A DNA stretch of 64,000 bases from Mesorhizobium caraganae (GCF_016836705.1 NZ_JAFCGY010000005.1:62001-126000), one strand, 5' to 3'; shown: positions 24,482 to 33,826, numbered from the stretch's first letter. Program-made: numbers and translations. Notes: generated by a model not told the origin, from the sequence alone.

Positions 24482-26019
24482 TAGGAGGCAAGACGGTCGA
24501 GGCGGCCGGTTTCCGGGTCGATGCCGTATTCTTTAAGCTTGCGGTAGAGCGTCGAGCGGCCGATGCCGAGTCGGCGGGCGACTTCGCTCATCTGGCCGTT
24601 ATAGTGGTCGATGGCGAGCTTGATCATTTCGAGCTCGACATCGGCCAGCGCGCGCACATTGCCGCGCTCGTCCAACGCCCTCAGCGTGCCGAAACGCTGA
24701 AGCAGCCTGGCCGGAGGTTCGATCTCCGCCGCGACGGGACCGACGCCATCAGTCTGGGCGCTATCGCCTTGCGATTCGCTGCTCCAGATCATGACGGGGT
24801 CCAACAGGGACGCGTCGGTATCGAGATTGACGGTGCCCTCGACTTGTGCCCGGATCTGCGGGAATTCGTCTGCTGTCAGCACGTCGCCCTCGGCAAGCAC
24901 CGAGGCCCGGAACACGGCGTTTTCCAGCTGCCTGATGTTTCCCGGCCAGTCATAGGCCTGCAGCATGGCCAATGCGGCTTCCGAAATGCCGTGCAGGCGA
25001 TGGCCCGCCGGCGCCACCTTGTCCATGAAATGCTTGACCAGATAGGGGATGTCGTCGCGCCGGTCGCGCAGCGGCGGCACGAAGATCGGGTAGACGTTCA
25101 GCCGATAGAACAAATCCTCGCGGAACTTGCCGTCCTTGACCTGCTGCAAAAGGTTGCGGTGCGTGGCCGAGATCAACCTGATGTCGACCCTGACCGTGGC
25201 GCGACCGCCGACCGGATCGACCTCGCCATCCTGCACCGCGCGCAACAGCTTGACCTGCACGTCGAGCGGCAGGTCGCCGATTTCGTCCAGGAACAACGTG
25301 CCTGAATGCGCCTCGACGAACTTGCCGGTGTGTTTGTCGGTGGCCCCGGTGAACGAGCCCTTCTCGTGGCCGAACAGGATCGATTCGACCAGATTGTCGG
25401 GGATGGCGCCGCAATTGACGGTGACGAACGGTTTTGAACGACGATCACCGGTGCCCTGGATGGCGCGCGCCACAAGTTCCTTGCCGACGCCCGATTCGCC
25501 CTCGATCAGGATCGGGATGTTGGAGGCAGCCGCCTTCTGGCCGAGGCGGATCACCCGGTCCATCGCCGGGCTGTGCGTGATCATGTCCTTGAAGGTCAGG
25601 TGGCCGCCACGCCGCCGCGATGTGCGCTTGACCTCATCCTCGACCGCCTCGACCTTGAGCGCGTTGCCGATCGCGGTCTGCAGCCGGTCGGGGGATGCCG
25701 GCTTGACGACAAAATCGAAAGCGCCGTGGCGCATCGCCGAAACCACGGTCTCGATGCCGCCCTGCGCGGTCTGCACGATGACGGGAACGGTGATGCCGCG
25801 TTCGCGCATCGCCTTCAGCACGCCGATGCCGTCGAGGCCGGGCATGACAAGGTCAAGGATGACCGCCGACACATCGCGCGCGCTGGGTCCGTCGAGAGCT
25901 TCGAGGCCGGCCTCGCCGCCATCGGCGACGATGGCACTGTGGCCGAATTTCGTCACCGCCGCCTCGAGCAGCCTGCGCTGCACGGGATCGTCATCGACTA
26001 TGAGAATGGAACCTGTCAT
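24481..26019 (-). CDS. NtrC-family sigma-54 response regulator
   Basis: A 512-residue two-component activator of RpoN promoters. Receiver domain: acidic DDD near residues 9-11, phospho-acceptor Asp56 in ILDLVMPG, and Lys in FVVKPAS. The AAA+ domain has Walker A GESGVGKE, Walker B LFLDEIGDL and the sigma-54 contact loop GSFTGA in place of the usual GAFTGA. The C-terminal Fis-type helix-turn-helix is MSEVARRLGIGRSTLYRKL. Start ATG 26019 is where the receiver begins; the frame is open to 26091 without family sequence. No histidine kinase is adjacent, so the input is unknown. The second repeat hairpin lies at its 3' end. Confidence 0.92.
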   Translation of the reverse strand: MTGSILIVDDDPVQRRLLEAAVTKFGHSAIVADGGEAGLEALDGPSARDVSAVILDLVMPGLDGIGVLKAMRERGITVPVIVQTAQGGIETVVSAMRHGAFDFVVKPASPDRLQTAIGNALKVEAVEDEVKRTSRRRGGHLTFKDMITHSPAMDRVIRLGQKAAASNIPILIEGESGVGKELVARAIQGTGDRRSKPFVTVNCGAIPDNLVESILFGHEKGSFTGATDKHTGKFVEAHSGTLFLDEIGDLPLDVQVKLLRAVQDGEVDPVGGRATVRVDIRLISATHRNLLQQVKDGKFREDLFYRLNVYPIFVPPLRDRRDDIPYLVKHFMDKVAPAGHRLHGISEAALAMLQAYDWPGNIRQLENAVFRASVLAEGDVLTADEFPQIRAQVEGTVNLDTDASLLDPVMIWSSESQGDSAQTDGVGPVAAEIEPPARLLQRFGTLRALDERGNVRALADVELEMIKLAIDHYNGQMSEVARRLGIGRSTLYRKLKEYGIDPETGRLDRLAS

Positions 26020-26164
26020 GACTGATTTGAGTTGCCTGCCTGGGAAATCCCCATGGATCATCCTGGCACAGGGTTCTAAACAAGGTTTCAAAAAACCCGG
26101 TGAATGAATTCCTTAGGATTTGACCGGCTTGCCCTTTCCCCTTGATTCCAGAAGGTAATTGTTG

Positions 26165-28003
26165 ATGCGCAGGATTCTCGGTCGGCAGCTTGCGGCGGCA
26201 GCGTCCGGTCAGGGCGCGGCGGAGCTCGGCGACCTGCCGGAATGGAATCTCGCCGATCTCTATTCCGGCATGGAAGCGCCCGAGCTGAAGCGCGACATCG
26301 CCAAGGCGGCGGCCGATGCCGTCGCCTTCGAGAACCGCTGGAAGGGCACGCTGACCGCGGAGGCCGAGCGCGGCAGCGCCGGCAAGCTCGGCGAGGCGCT
26401 GAGCGCCTATGAGGCGCTGGAGGAGCTGATCGGCCGCATCGTCTCCTATGCCGGCCTGATCTATGCCGGCAACACCGCCGATCCGCAGCGCGCCAAGCTC
26501 TATGGCGACATCCAGGAGAAGATGACCGACGCCAGCGCGCATCTTTTGTTTTTTGCGCTGGAGCTGAACCTGATCGACGACAAGGCGCTGGAAGCCGCCC
26601 TTGCCGCCGATGCCGGCTTTGCTCACTACCGGCCCTGGGTGCTCGATCTCAGAATGGACAAGCCATACCAGCTCGAGGACCGGGTCGAGCAGCTTTTCCA
26701 TGAAAAGTCGATCACCGGGCGCGGCGCCTGGAACCGCCTGTTCGACGAGACGATGACCGATCTGCGCTTCGACATAGACGACGAGGAGTTGACGCTGGAG
26801 CCGGCGCTGAACCGCCTGCAGGACGCCGATGGCGAAGTCCGCCGCCGCGCCGCCGAGGCGCTGGCCGCCACCTTCCGCAAGAGCCTGCGCACCTTCACGC
26901 TCATCACCAACACGCTGGCCAAGGACAAGGAGATTTCCGACCGCTGGCGCGGCTTCGAGGACATCGCCGATTCACGCCATCTCGCCAACCGGGTCGAGCG
27001 CAGCGTAGTCGATGCACTGGCCTCCGCCGTGCGCGAGGCCTATCCGCGCCTGTCGCACCGCTACTACGCCATGAAGGCGCGCTGGCTCGGCATGGAGGTG
27101 ATGAACCACTGGGACCGCAACGCCCCCTTGCCCGAAACCCCGCAAGCGGTGATCCGCTGGGACGATGCCAGGAACACGGTGCTGTCGGCCTATCAGCGCT
27201 TTTCCCCCGACATGGCGGAGATCGCCCGCATCTTCTTCGACCGCAACTGGATCGACGCGCCGGTGCGGCCCGGCAAGTCGCCCGGCGCCTTTGCCCATCC
27301 GACCGTGCCTTCGGCGCACCCTTACGTGCTGCTCAACTACATGGGCAAGCCGCGCGATGTGATGACGCTGGCGCATGAGCTGGGCCACGGCGTGCACCAG
27401 GTGCTGGCCGGCGGCCAGGGTGCGCTGATGGCCTCGACGCCGCTGACTTTGGCCGAAACGGCATCCGTCTTCGGCGAGATGCTGACCTTCCGTTCGCTGC
27501 TCGATCAGACCACCGACAAGCGCGAACGCAAGGCCATGCTCGCCCAGAAGGTCGAGGACATGATCAACACGGTCGTGCGCCAGATCGCCTTCTATGAGTT
27601 CGAGCGCAAGGTGCATGCCGAGCGCAAGAACGGCGAACTGACTTCCGATAAGCTTGGCCAGTTCTGGCTCGAGGTACAGGCCGAGAGCCTGGGGCCGGCG
27701 ATCAAGCTGCGCGAGGGCTATGAGGTCTTCTGGACCTACATCCCGCACTTCGTCCATTCGCCCTTCTACGTCTACGCCTATGCCTTCGGCGACTGCCTGG
27801 TGAACTCGCTCTACGCGGTCTACCAGAATGCCGAGCACGGCTTCCAGGACAAGTATTTCGAGATGCTGCGTGCCGGTGGCACCAAGCATCATTCCGAACT
27901 CCTCGCTCCCTTCGGCCTCGACGCCACCGACCCCGCCTTCTGGCAGATCGGCCTTGGCGTGATCGGCGGCCTGATCGACGAGTTGGAAGCGCTCGACAGT
28001 TGA
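26165..28003 (+). CDS. pepF: Oligoendopeptidase F, M3 family
   Basis: A cytosolic zinc metallopeptidase of 612 residues that cleaves short peptides. The HELGHGVHQ motif (residues about 405-413) gives the two His ligands and the catalytic Glu. The following region ETASVFGEML supplies the third ligand (Glu), and YVYAYAFGDCLV is the typical substrate-side helix. AGAAGG lies nine bases before ATG 26165, a better distance than for the TTG at 26159. Monocistronic. Confidence 0.93.
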   Translation: MRRILGRQLAAAASGQGAAELGDLPEWNLADLYSGMEAPELKRDIAKAAADAVAFENRWKGTLTAEAERGSAGKLGEALSAYEALEELIGRIVSYAGLIYAGNTADPQRAKLYGDIQEKMTDASAHLLFFALELNLIDDKALEAALAADAGFAHYRPWVLDLRMDKPYQLEDRVEQLFHEKSITGRGAWNRLFDETMTDLRFDIDDEELTLEPALNRLQDADGEVRRRAAEALAATFRKSLRTFTLITNTLAKDKEISDRWRGFEDIADSRHLANRVERSVVDALASAVREAYPRLSHRYYAMKARWLGMEVMNHWDRNAPLPETPQAVIRWDDARNTVLSAYQRFSPDMAEIARIFFDRNWIDAPVRPGKSPGAFAHPTVPSAHPYVLLNYMGKPRDVMTLAHELGHGVHQVLAGGQGALMASTPLTLAETASVFGEMLTFRSLLDQTTDKRERKAMLAQKVEDMINTVVRQIAFYEFERKVHAERKNGELTSDKLGQFWLEVQAESLGPAIKLREGYEVFWTYIPHFVHSPFYVYAYAFGDCLVNSLYAVYQNAEHGFQDKYFEMLRAGGTKHHSELLAPFGLDATDPAFWQIGLGVIGGLIDELEALDS

Positions 28004-28422
28004 TGCTACGGAGCCGTTGAACCGGTAGCGCAGAGCAACAGGTTCGGCGGCGCCGGTCTCGACTTTGCGAAATCGCAGAACAGTTTAGCCGGAATGCATG
28101 TGACGGCAGCTCTGTTCTTGTTCTAAATATCTGTTCTTGAAGAACTCTCGGGCCAAATTTTCCGTTAGCTTTCCAGAATCCGTATGATAGCCTTTCCGAC
28201 TGAAGCTCAGCCGGGCACGCGGCTTAAGCCGGACAGCATCCCGGCCCATGGCAGCGGTCCGGCGAATGCGACAGCGACGGTTGGCAATGGGCGGGAAAGC
28301 CGAAAGCCGGCAATCGACGACAGACCGGCTGTTCCCTGAACCGCCGAACCACCAATGGATGATCCGATCTGCCAAGGTCATGACTTGAGACGGCGGCGGA
28401 CGGATCCGACTGGAGAGAGACG
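28004..28422. other. Intergenic gap without a supported gene
   Basis: About 420 bases between pepF and the HhH protein gene. A minus-strand open frame (28085-28381) would give a 98-residue product lacking any family feature and with poor codon use. I see no tRNA, no strong hairpin and no repeat. It most likely holds the promoter of the downstream gene. Confidence 0.5.
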
Positions 28423-29160
28423 ATGACCTTCTTCTACATTGTCCTGGCGTTCCTCGTAGGTGTGTTGGTTGGCTGGTTTATCTGGGGCCGGCTGCGCGGT
28501 GAGCTTGACAGCCTGCGCGGCGACCTCAACCGCACCCGCAGCGAGCGCGATAGGCTGCGCGCCGATTCCGATCGTCTGACCGGCGAACTCGACGCCTGCG
28601 GCAAGACCCGCGCCGATCTCGAACGCCGGCTGCGTGAAACGTCTACTCCATCGGCCAAACCTTCCAGCTCGGCGCCAGCCGCATTGGTCTCGACACCCGC
28701 AACGGCCAAGTCAGCTCCGGCCGCGAAGCCGGCCGCGCCCGCGAAACCCGCCGCGGCAAAGCCTGCCGCCGCCAAGCCAGTTGCGGCCAAATCCGCCGCC
28801 AAACCGGCTGCCAGCAGACCTGCGGCTGCCAAGGCGAGCGCCGCTCCGAAGCCCGCCGCTTCAAAGCCGGCTGCAGCCCCGAAGAAGGCTGCAGCGACAG
28901 CTGCGAAGGCCGACAATCTGCGCCGCCTGATCGGCATCGGACCGGTCAACGACAAACTGCTCAAGGGCCTTGGCGTCACGACCTACGCCCAGATCGCCGC
29001 CTGGACGGCGGCCGACGTCAAGCGCATCGAGGACACGCTGAATTTCGACGGCCGCATCGCGCGCGAAAAGTGGATCGAACAGGCCAAGCTGCTTGCCGCC
29101 GGCGACGAGAAAGAATTCGCGCGCCAGTTCCCGACCGCCGGGACCGCCAACAACACCTGA
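28423..29160 (+). CDS. Membrane-anchored protein with histone-like linker and HhH domain
   Basis: A 245-residue protein in four parts: a transmembrane helix (residues 3-20), a charged coiled coil (about 22-68, LRGDLNRTRSERDRLRADSD), a long Ala/Pro/Lys repeat region (about 75-165, AAKPAAAKPVAAKSAAKP) like histone H1 tails, and a C-terminal helix-hairpin-helix domain (about 166-235, DNLRRLIGIGPVNDKLLKGL). The HhH unit resembles the COG3743-type domain, also found fused to ribosomal L21 and NADH-dehydrogenase-like proteins. DNA binding at the membrane is an inference. The gene is alone and ends at a strong terminator. Confidence 0.75.
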   Translation: MTFFYIVLAFLVGVLVGWFIWGRLRGELDSLRGDLNRTRSERDRLRADSDRLTGELDACGKTRADLERRLRETSTPSAKPSSSAPAALVSTPATAKSAPAAKPAAPAKPAAAKPAAAKPVAAKSAAKPAASRPAAAKASAAPKPAASKPAAAPKKAAATAAKADNLRRLIGIGPVNDKLLKGLGVTTYAQIAAWTAADVKRIEDTLNFDGRIAREKWIEQAKLLAAGDEKEFARQFPTAGTANNT

Positions 29161-29185
29161 TCTGATCATCGGCAATAAGCCCGAC

Positions 29186-29213
29186 AAAGCGGCGCCTTCG
29201 GGCGCCGCCTTTG
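29186..29213 (+). terminator. Terminator with UUCG tetraloop
   Basis: Eight-base stem GCGGCGCC-TTCG-GGCGCCGC flanked by AAA and a TTTGTTTT run, following the HhH protein gene. Confidence 0.9.
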
Positions 29214-29325
29214 TTTTCGCAAGTGCCACCGTCTTTGCGCCCTGCGACGCCGCTCCCTCGATTGCACGCCGCCCGCCCCCCATATAGAGCGGTTCTGGCG
29301 TCATCGATCGCAGCATCCGAGCCCC

Positions 29326-30468
29326 ATGCCCCTGCCCTCTGCCATTTTCCGCAACGATGAAAGCGGCCGCCAGTTGGTCTTCGACCGCCCGGCCGACATC
29401 ATCGTCGCCTATGAGGCCAAGGATTTTCTGCCGGCTCTGGCGGCCGCGCAGGCGGCATCTGACGCTGGCAAATGGCTGGCCGGCTATTTCTCCTATGAAG
29501 CGGGTTATTTGCTCGAGCCGAAGCTGGTGCCGCTGCTGCCCGGGGGCCGGCGCGCGCCGTTGATCTGCCTCGGCGTCTTCGATGCTCCGCTGGAGCAGGC
29601 CGTGCCGCAGAGCGGCGCGGCGACCAATGGTCCGATCTTCGATGCAAGAGCGTCATGGTCGCAGGAGCAATACGCTGACCGTTTCGCGCGCCTTCACGAG
29701 CACATCCGCAAAGGCGATTGCTACCAGGGCAATCTGACCTTTCCAGTCCATGCGCAGTGGTCCGGCGATCCGCTCGCCGCCTTCGACGCGCTGACCGGAC
29801 GCCAGCCGGTAAAGTATGGCGCGCTGATTTCGCTCGGCGATCCAATCGTACTGTCGCGCTCGCCCGAACTGTTCTTCGAGATCGACACCGAAGGCTTGAT
29901 CGAAACCCATCCGATGAAGGGCACCGCACCACGCGGCGCAACCAAGGCCGAGGACGCGCGGCTGAAGGCGTTCCTGCGCAATGACGAAAAGAACCAGGCC
30001 GAAAACCGGATGATCGTCGATCTCCTGCGCAACGACATCTCGCTGATCAGCGAAGTCGGCACGCTGGAGGTGCCGGAACTGTTTCGCATCGAGAGCTACC
30101 CGACCGTCCACCAGATGGTGAGCCGTGTGCGGGCGAAGCTGTTGCCCGATCTAGGCATCCGCCAGATCTTCGCCGCTCTGTTTCCCTGCGGCTCGATCAC
30201 CGGCGCGCCAAAAATCCGCGCCATGGAAATCCTGCACGATCTGGAAGCCACGCCTCGTGACGTCTATTGTGGCGCCATCGGCTGGATCGCGCCCGGCGGC
30301 ACGATGCGCTTTTCGGTGGCGATCCGCACCATCTCGCTCTTTTCCAGCGGCGAGGCCGTCTACAATGTCGGCGGCGGTGTCGTCTTCGATTCGACGGCCG
30401 AGGAGGAGTATCAGGAGTGTCTGCTGAAGGCGCGCTTCGCGACGGGAACACCGCCGACTTCGACCTGA
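29326..30468 (+). CDS. pabB: Aminodeoxychorismate synthase component I
   Basis: PabB converts chorismate and ammonia to 4-amino-4-deoxychorismate for folate synthesis, with a glutamine amidotransferase (PabA) supplying ammonia. The 380-residue protein has the chorismate-binding enzyme motifs: HPMKGTAPRG (residues about 194-203, the PIKGT-type loop with its Lys), ENRMIVDLLRNDIS, and GSITGAPKIRAMEIL, then the GAIGWIAPGG glycine turn. It is shorter than enteric PabB and lacks much of the N-terminal tryptophan site. The pabC-like gene overlaps its 3' end in another frame; no pabA is nearby. Confidence 0.93.
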   Translation: MPLPSAIFRNDESGRQLVFDRPADIIVAYEAKDFLPALAAAQAASDAGKWLAGYFSYEAGYLLEPKLVPLLPGGRRAPLICLGVFDAPLEQAVPQSGAATNGPIFDARASWSQEQYADRFARLHEHIRKGDCYQGNLTFPVHAQWSGDPLAAFDALTGRQPVKYGALISLGDPIVLSRSPELFFEIDTEGLIETHPMKGTAPRGATKAEDARLKAFLRNDEKNQAENRMIVDLLRNDISLISEVGTLEVPELFRIESYPTVHQMVSRVRAKLLPDLGIRQIFAALFPCGSITGAPKIRAMEILHDLEATPRDVYCGAIGWIAPGGTMRFSVAIRTISLFSSGEAVYNVGGGVVFDSTAEEEYQECLLKARFATGTPPTST

Positions 30469-31079
30469 TCGAGACCATGCGCTGGGAGCCTAGCCAGGGC
30501 TTCCTGCGTTTCGAGCGCCACCTCGCGCGCCTCTACGGCTCGGCGGAAGAACTGGGCTTTGCCTGCGATCCGCAGCGGGTCGGCGAGGTATTGGCGAACA
30601 CTGTCGGGGCGCAGCAGACGGCGCTGCGCACCCGTCTCGTCCTGCGGCGCAATGGCGAGGTTACGGCTGCAGCTCAGCCTTACGAGCCGCTCGCGGCCGA
30701 CAAGGTCTGGCGGCTGCAACTGGCGCGGGTGCGGCTCTCCTCCACAGACACGCTGCTGCGCCACAAGACCAGCCGACGTCAGCTCTACACCCATGCTCGG
30801 TCTGAATATCTTGTCACCCAGGCCGACGAGGTGTTGCTCGCCAATGAGCGCGGCGAAATATGCGAAGGCACGATCACCAATGTCTTCGCCGATTTCGGTG
30901 ACGGCGTGCTGATGACGCCCCGGCTCGATTGCGGCCTGCTGCCTGGCGTATTGCGCGCCGAGCTTCTGGATGAAGGCCGCGTCCAGGAAGCGATCTACAG
31001 CTATGATGAGTTAAAGTCGGCGAAGGCGATCTTCGTCGGCAATTCGCTGCGCGGCTTGATCCCGGCAACATTGGCCTGA
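30417..31079 (+). CDS. pabC: Aminotransferase class IV, aminodeoxychorismate lyase (PabC-like)
   Basis: A 220-residue class IV PLP enzyme which, beside pabB, should release pyruvate from aminodeoxychorismate to give p-aminobenzoate. PLP Lys lies in RHKTSRRQLY, and the cofactor-holding segments EICEGTITNVF and GLLPGVLRAELL are clear. GTG 30417 is chosen because AGGAGGAG (30401-30408) precedes it by eight bases and the DLIETMRW core begins soon after. It overlaps pabB by 52 bases in a different frame, so its translation signals sit inside pabB coding sequence. Confidence 0.86.
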   Translation: MSAEGALRDGNTADFDLIETMRWEPSQGFLRFERHLARLYGSAEELGFACDPQRVGEVLANTVGAQQTALRTRLVLRRNGEVTAAAQPYEPLAADKVWRLQLARVRLSSTDTLLRHKTSRRQLYTHARSEYLVTQADEVLLANERGEICEGTITNVFADFGDGVLMTPRLDCGLLPGVLRAELLDEGRVQEAIYSYDELKSAKAIFVGNSLRGLIPATLA

Positions 31080-31131
31080 TACGAAGCGGCTGCGAGAATG
31101 ACCGGCGATATTGGACACTTTTTAGCAAAGC

Positions 31132-32058
31132 ATGAATTCTCGTCAGCCCACTCACACGCCCTATGATGGCTCCTCAAAGCTCTTCACCATCGGGCTGAAG
31201 CCGCTTGAGCTCGACAAATGGATCGAGGTCGACGGGCACCTCATCGACCATCTCGCAGAGAAGCGCCGGCTCTATGCCGAAATTCCCGGCAAGGTGTTCG
31301 TCGAGGAGAACGGCACGCGCGACGCCCAGCGCGAAGTGCGCGACCTCATCGAAGCGCATTTGCTGTCGACATTTCCTGAAACGTACCGACAAACCGGTGC
31401 CGGCATCGAGATCATCGGCGCCGAAGGCAACAGAGCCGATATCTTCAGCGACGCCCCGCTGGTCGCAGCCTCGCTGCTCGTCCAGGAAGACCTGATCCTG
31501 ATGCGCCGCGATGACAGCGGCTGGCGGCTCGCCGCCGGGTCACTGTGCTTCCCATCGTCCTGGTCACTGCTCGAAAAATTCGGGCTGCCGCTTCAGCAGA
31601 TCCACGCACCGGTGCCGGGCTTCGGCCCAGGCACCAGGCCGGCCGAGCTAATCAACCGCATGTTCGACGGTCTGCAGGGTCAGGCCGTCGAGCGCTTCAA
31701 CTGGTCGATCCAGGCCGACGACGCGCTCTATCACCCGCTCTCCAATGTCGAGCGCATCGACCGTGCCACCAACCGCCCGTCGCGGTTTCCAGATGGCGAC
31801 GTCAACGCCCACGCCTTCATCCGCGTCGAGCGCCAGACGCTGCGCAAACTGCCCATGTCGCGCGACATCCTGTTCACCATCCGCATCCATCTCGACCCGC
31901 TGAAGGTGCTGGCGCGGCATCCCGACCGGGCAACACTTGCCGCATCTTTCGCGGCGCAATTGCTGGCCTTGGATGAGGCTCAACTCGACTACAAGGGCAT
32001 GACATCGGACCGCGACCGGCTCGCCTTCCTCCTTAACCACATGGCCAATGCTGCCTAG
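31132..32058 (+). CDS. DUF3445 protein, heme-dependent oxidative N-demethylase family
   Basis: A 308-residue protein matching the DUF3445 family, of which some members are haem-dependent oxidative N-demethylases. Family segments seen are the N-terminal YDGSSKLFTIGLKPLELDKWIE, the centre RRDDSGWRLAAGSLCFPSSW and IHAPVPGFGP, and the C-terminal RVERQTLRKLPMSRDILFTIRIHLDPL. There is no signal peptide. The physiological substrate is unknown. It starts 52 bases after pabC on the same strand, perhaps in one transcript. A T-rich hairpin closes it. Confidence 0.8.
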   Translation: MNSRQPTHTPYDGSSKLFTIGLKPLELDKWIEVDGHLIDHLAEKRRLYAEIPGKVFVEENGTRDAQREVRDLIEAHLLSTFPETYRQTGAGIEIIGAEGNRADIFSDAPLVAASLLVQEDLILMRRDDSGWRLAAGSLCFPSSWSLLEKFGLPLQQIHAPVPGFGPGTRPAELINRMFDGLQGQAVERFNWSIQADDALYHPLSNVERIDRATNRPSRFPDGDVNAHAFIRVERQTLRKLPMSRDILFTIRIHLDPLKVLARHPDRATLAASFAAQLLALDEAQLDYKGMTSDRDRLAFLLNHMANAA

Positions 32059-32117
32059 CGGGCGGTTGGCGCTTTTCACTGGTTTGTGACAATGATCTGT
32101 GATGTAGCGCATATCCA

Positions 32118-32139
32118 CCGGGCAAAATGCCCGGTTTTT
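32118..32139 (+). terminator. Terminator or attenuator ahead of homospermidine synthase
   Basis: CCGGGC, five-base loop AAAAT, GCCCGG then TTTTT. It stands 60 bases beyond the DUF3445 stop and 53 bases before the homospermidine synthase ATG, so it could end the first transcript or act in the second gene's leader. Confidence 0.75.
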
Positions 32140-32192
32140 CGCGCGTGTTTTGCCCCCAATTTCCCGGGTTTTTTGAAGGAGTGCTCGATAAA

Positions 32193-33638
32193 ATGGCGAA
32201 TGAAAACTGGCCCGTTTACGGTGAAATCACCGGCCCTGTCGTAATGATCGGCTTCGGTTCGATCGGACGGGGAACGCTGCCGCTGATCGAGCGCCATTTC
32301 AAATTCGACAAGTCGCGCATGACGGTCATCGACCCGCTCGATACCGACCGCAAGCTGCTCGACGAGCGCGGCATCGCCTTCGTCCAGGAACACGTGACCG
32401 AGAAGAACTACAAGAAGCTTTTGACCCCGCTTCTGACCAATGGTGGCGGCCAGGGCTTTTGCGTCAATCTGTCGGTCGACACCGGCTCGGTCGACCTGAT
32501 GCGGCTCTGCCGCAAGCTCGGCGTGCTCTACATCGACACCGTCGTCGAGCCGTGGCTTGGCTTCTACTTCGACACCAAGGCCGACAATGCCAGCCGCACC
32601 AACTACGCGCTGCGCGAAGCGATGATCAAGGAGAAGCACGACAAGCCCGGCGGCGCGACGGCGGTTTCGACCTGCGGCGCCAATCCTGGAATGGTCTCGT
32701 GGTTCGTCAAGCAGGCGCTGCTCAACCTCGCCGGCGATCTCGGCCTCGAATTTTCCGAACCGGCGCAGGACGACCGCGACGGCTGGGCCAAACTTATGAA
32801 AAAGGCCGGCGTCAAGGGCATTCACATCGCCGAGCGCGACACCCAGCGCACCAAGAAGCCGAAACCGATGAACGTGTTCTGGAACACCTGGTCGGTCGAG
32901 GGCTTCATCTCGGAAGGGCTGCAGCCGGCCGAGCTCGGCTGGGGCACGCATGAGAAATGGATGCCAAAGAACGGCAAGGAGCACAAACATGGCTCCAAGG
33001 CGGCGATCTATCTTGAACAGCCTGGCGCCAACACCCGCGTGCGTTCATGGTGCCCGACGCCGGGCGCGCAATACGGCTTGCTGGTGACCCACAACGAGGC
33101 GATTTCGATCGCCGACTTCTTCACCGTGCGCGGCAAGAAGGGCAAGGTCCAATACCGCCCGACCTGCCACTATGCCTATCATCCCTGCAATGACGCGCTG
33201 CTGTCGCTGGACGAAATGTTCGGCGCCGCCGGCAAGCCGCAGCCGGTCCACCATGTGCTTGACGAAAACGAGCTGGTCGATGGTGTAGACGAACTCGGCG
33301 TGCTGCTCTACGGCCACGACAAGAACGCCTACTGGTACGGTTCGCAGCTGTCGCTGGCCGAAGCCCGCAAGCTGGCGCCCTACCAGAATGCCACCGGCAT
33401 GCAGGTCACCTCGGCCGTTCTCGCCGGCATGGTCTGGGCGCTCGAAAACCCCGAAGCCGGCATCGTCGAGGCCGACGAGATGGACTACAAGCGCTGCCTG
33501 GAAGTGCAGTCCCCGTATCTTGGGCCGGTCAAGGGCTACTACACCGACTGGACGCCGCTCGATAACCGTCCTGGTCTGTTCCCGGAGGACCTCGACAAAA
33601 ACGACCCGTGGCAATTCCGCAACATCCTCGTCCGATAG
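32193..33638 (+). CDS. hss: Homospermidine synthase
   Basis: An NAD-dependent enzyme that joins two putrescine units (or putrescine and spermidine) to give sym-homospermidine, a main polyamine of rhizobia. The 481-residue chain from ATG 32193 has the Rossmann motif GFGSIGRG near residue 18, the segment YIDTVVEPWLGFYFD, and late runs GAQYGLLVTHNEAISIADFF and RPTCHYAYHPCNDAL that are typical of the family. The start is preceded by AAGGAGTGC; the frame is open from 32127 without family sequence. Its precursor putrescine is made by the decarboxylase at 7.3-8.4 kb. Confidence 0.95.
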   Translation: MANENWPVYGEITGPVVMIGFGSIGRGTLPLIERHFKFDKSRMTVIDPLDTDRKLLDERGIAFVQEHVTEKNYKKLLTPLLTNGGGQGFCVNLSVDTGSVDLMRLCRKLGVLYIDTVVEPWLGFYFDTKADNASRTNYALREAMIKEKHDKPGGATAVSTCGANPGMVSWFVKQALLNLAGDLGLEFSEPAQDDRDGWAKLMKKAGVKGIHIAERDTQRTKKPKPMNVFWNTWSVEGFISEGLQPAELGWGTHEKWMPKNGKEHKHGSKAAIYLEQPGANTRVRSWCPTPGAQYGLLVTHNEAISIADFFTVRGKKGKVQYRPTCHYAYHPCNDALLSLDEMFGAAGKPQPVHHVLDENELVDGVDELGVLLYGHDKNAYWYGSQLSLAEARKLAPYQNATGMQVTSAVLAGMVWALENPEAGIVEADEMDYKRCLEVQSPYLGPVKGYYTDWTPLDNRPGLFPEDLDKNDPWQFRNILVR

Positions 33639-33667
33639 CAGTTCCATACCCCTGCCTCACCGCCTTG

Positions 33668-33692
33668 CAATCGCCCGGAAATCGGGCGATTG
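33668..33692 (+). terminator. Hairpin after homospermidine synthase
   Basis: CAATCGCCCG, five-base loop, CGGGCGATTG: a ten-base perfect stem soon after the stop, without a T run, so a weak or Rho-assisted terminator. Confidence 0.55.
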
Positions 33693-33826
33693 AAGGGATG
33701 CGGACGAGAGCAGTGTGCATCCATTTGGGCGCACGAGGGACTGCTCTGGAAACTTGAGGCCACGCACATCGTGTTTCCCAAAACGTTGTTTGGCGATTGG
33801 GCCGATGCGTCAGGAGAGGATTTCAC

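Noticed and set aside
28085-28381. 98-codon minus-strand frame
   Set aside because: No ribosome-binding site, signal, motif or supportive neighbour; best left as intergenic.
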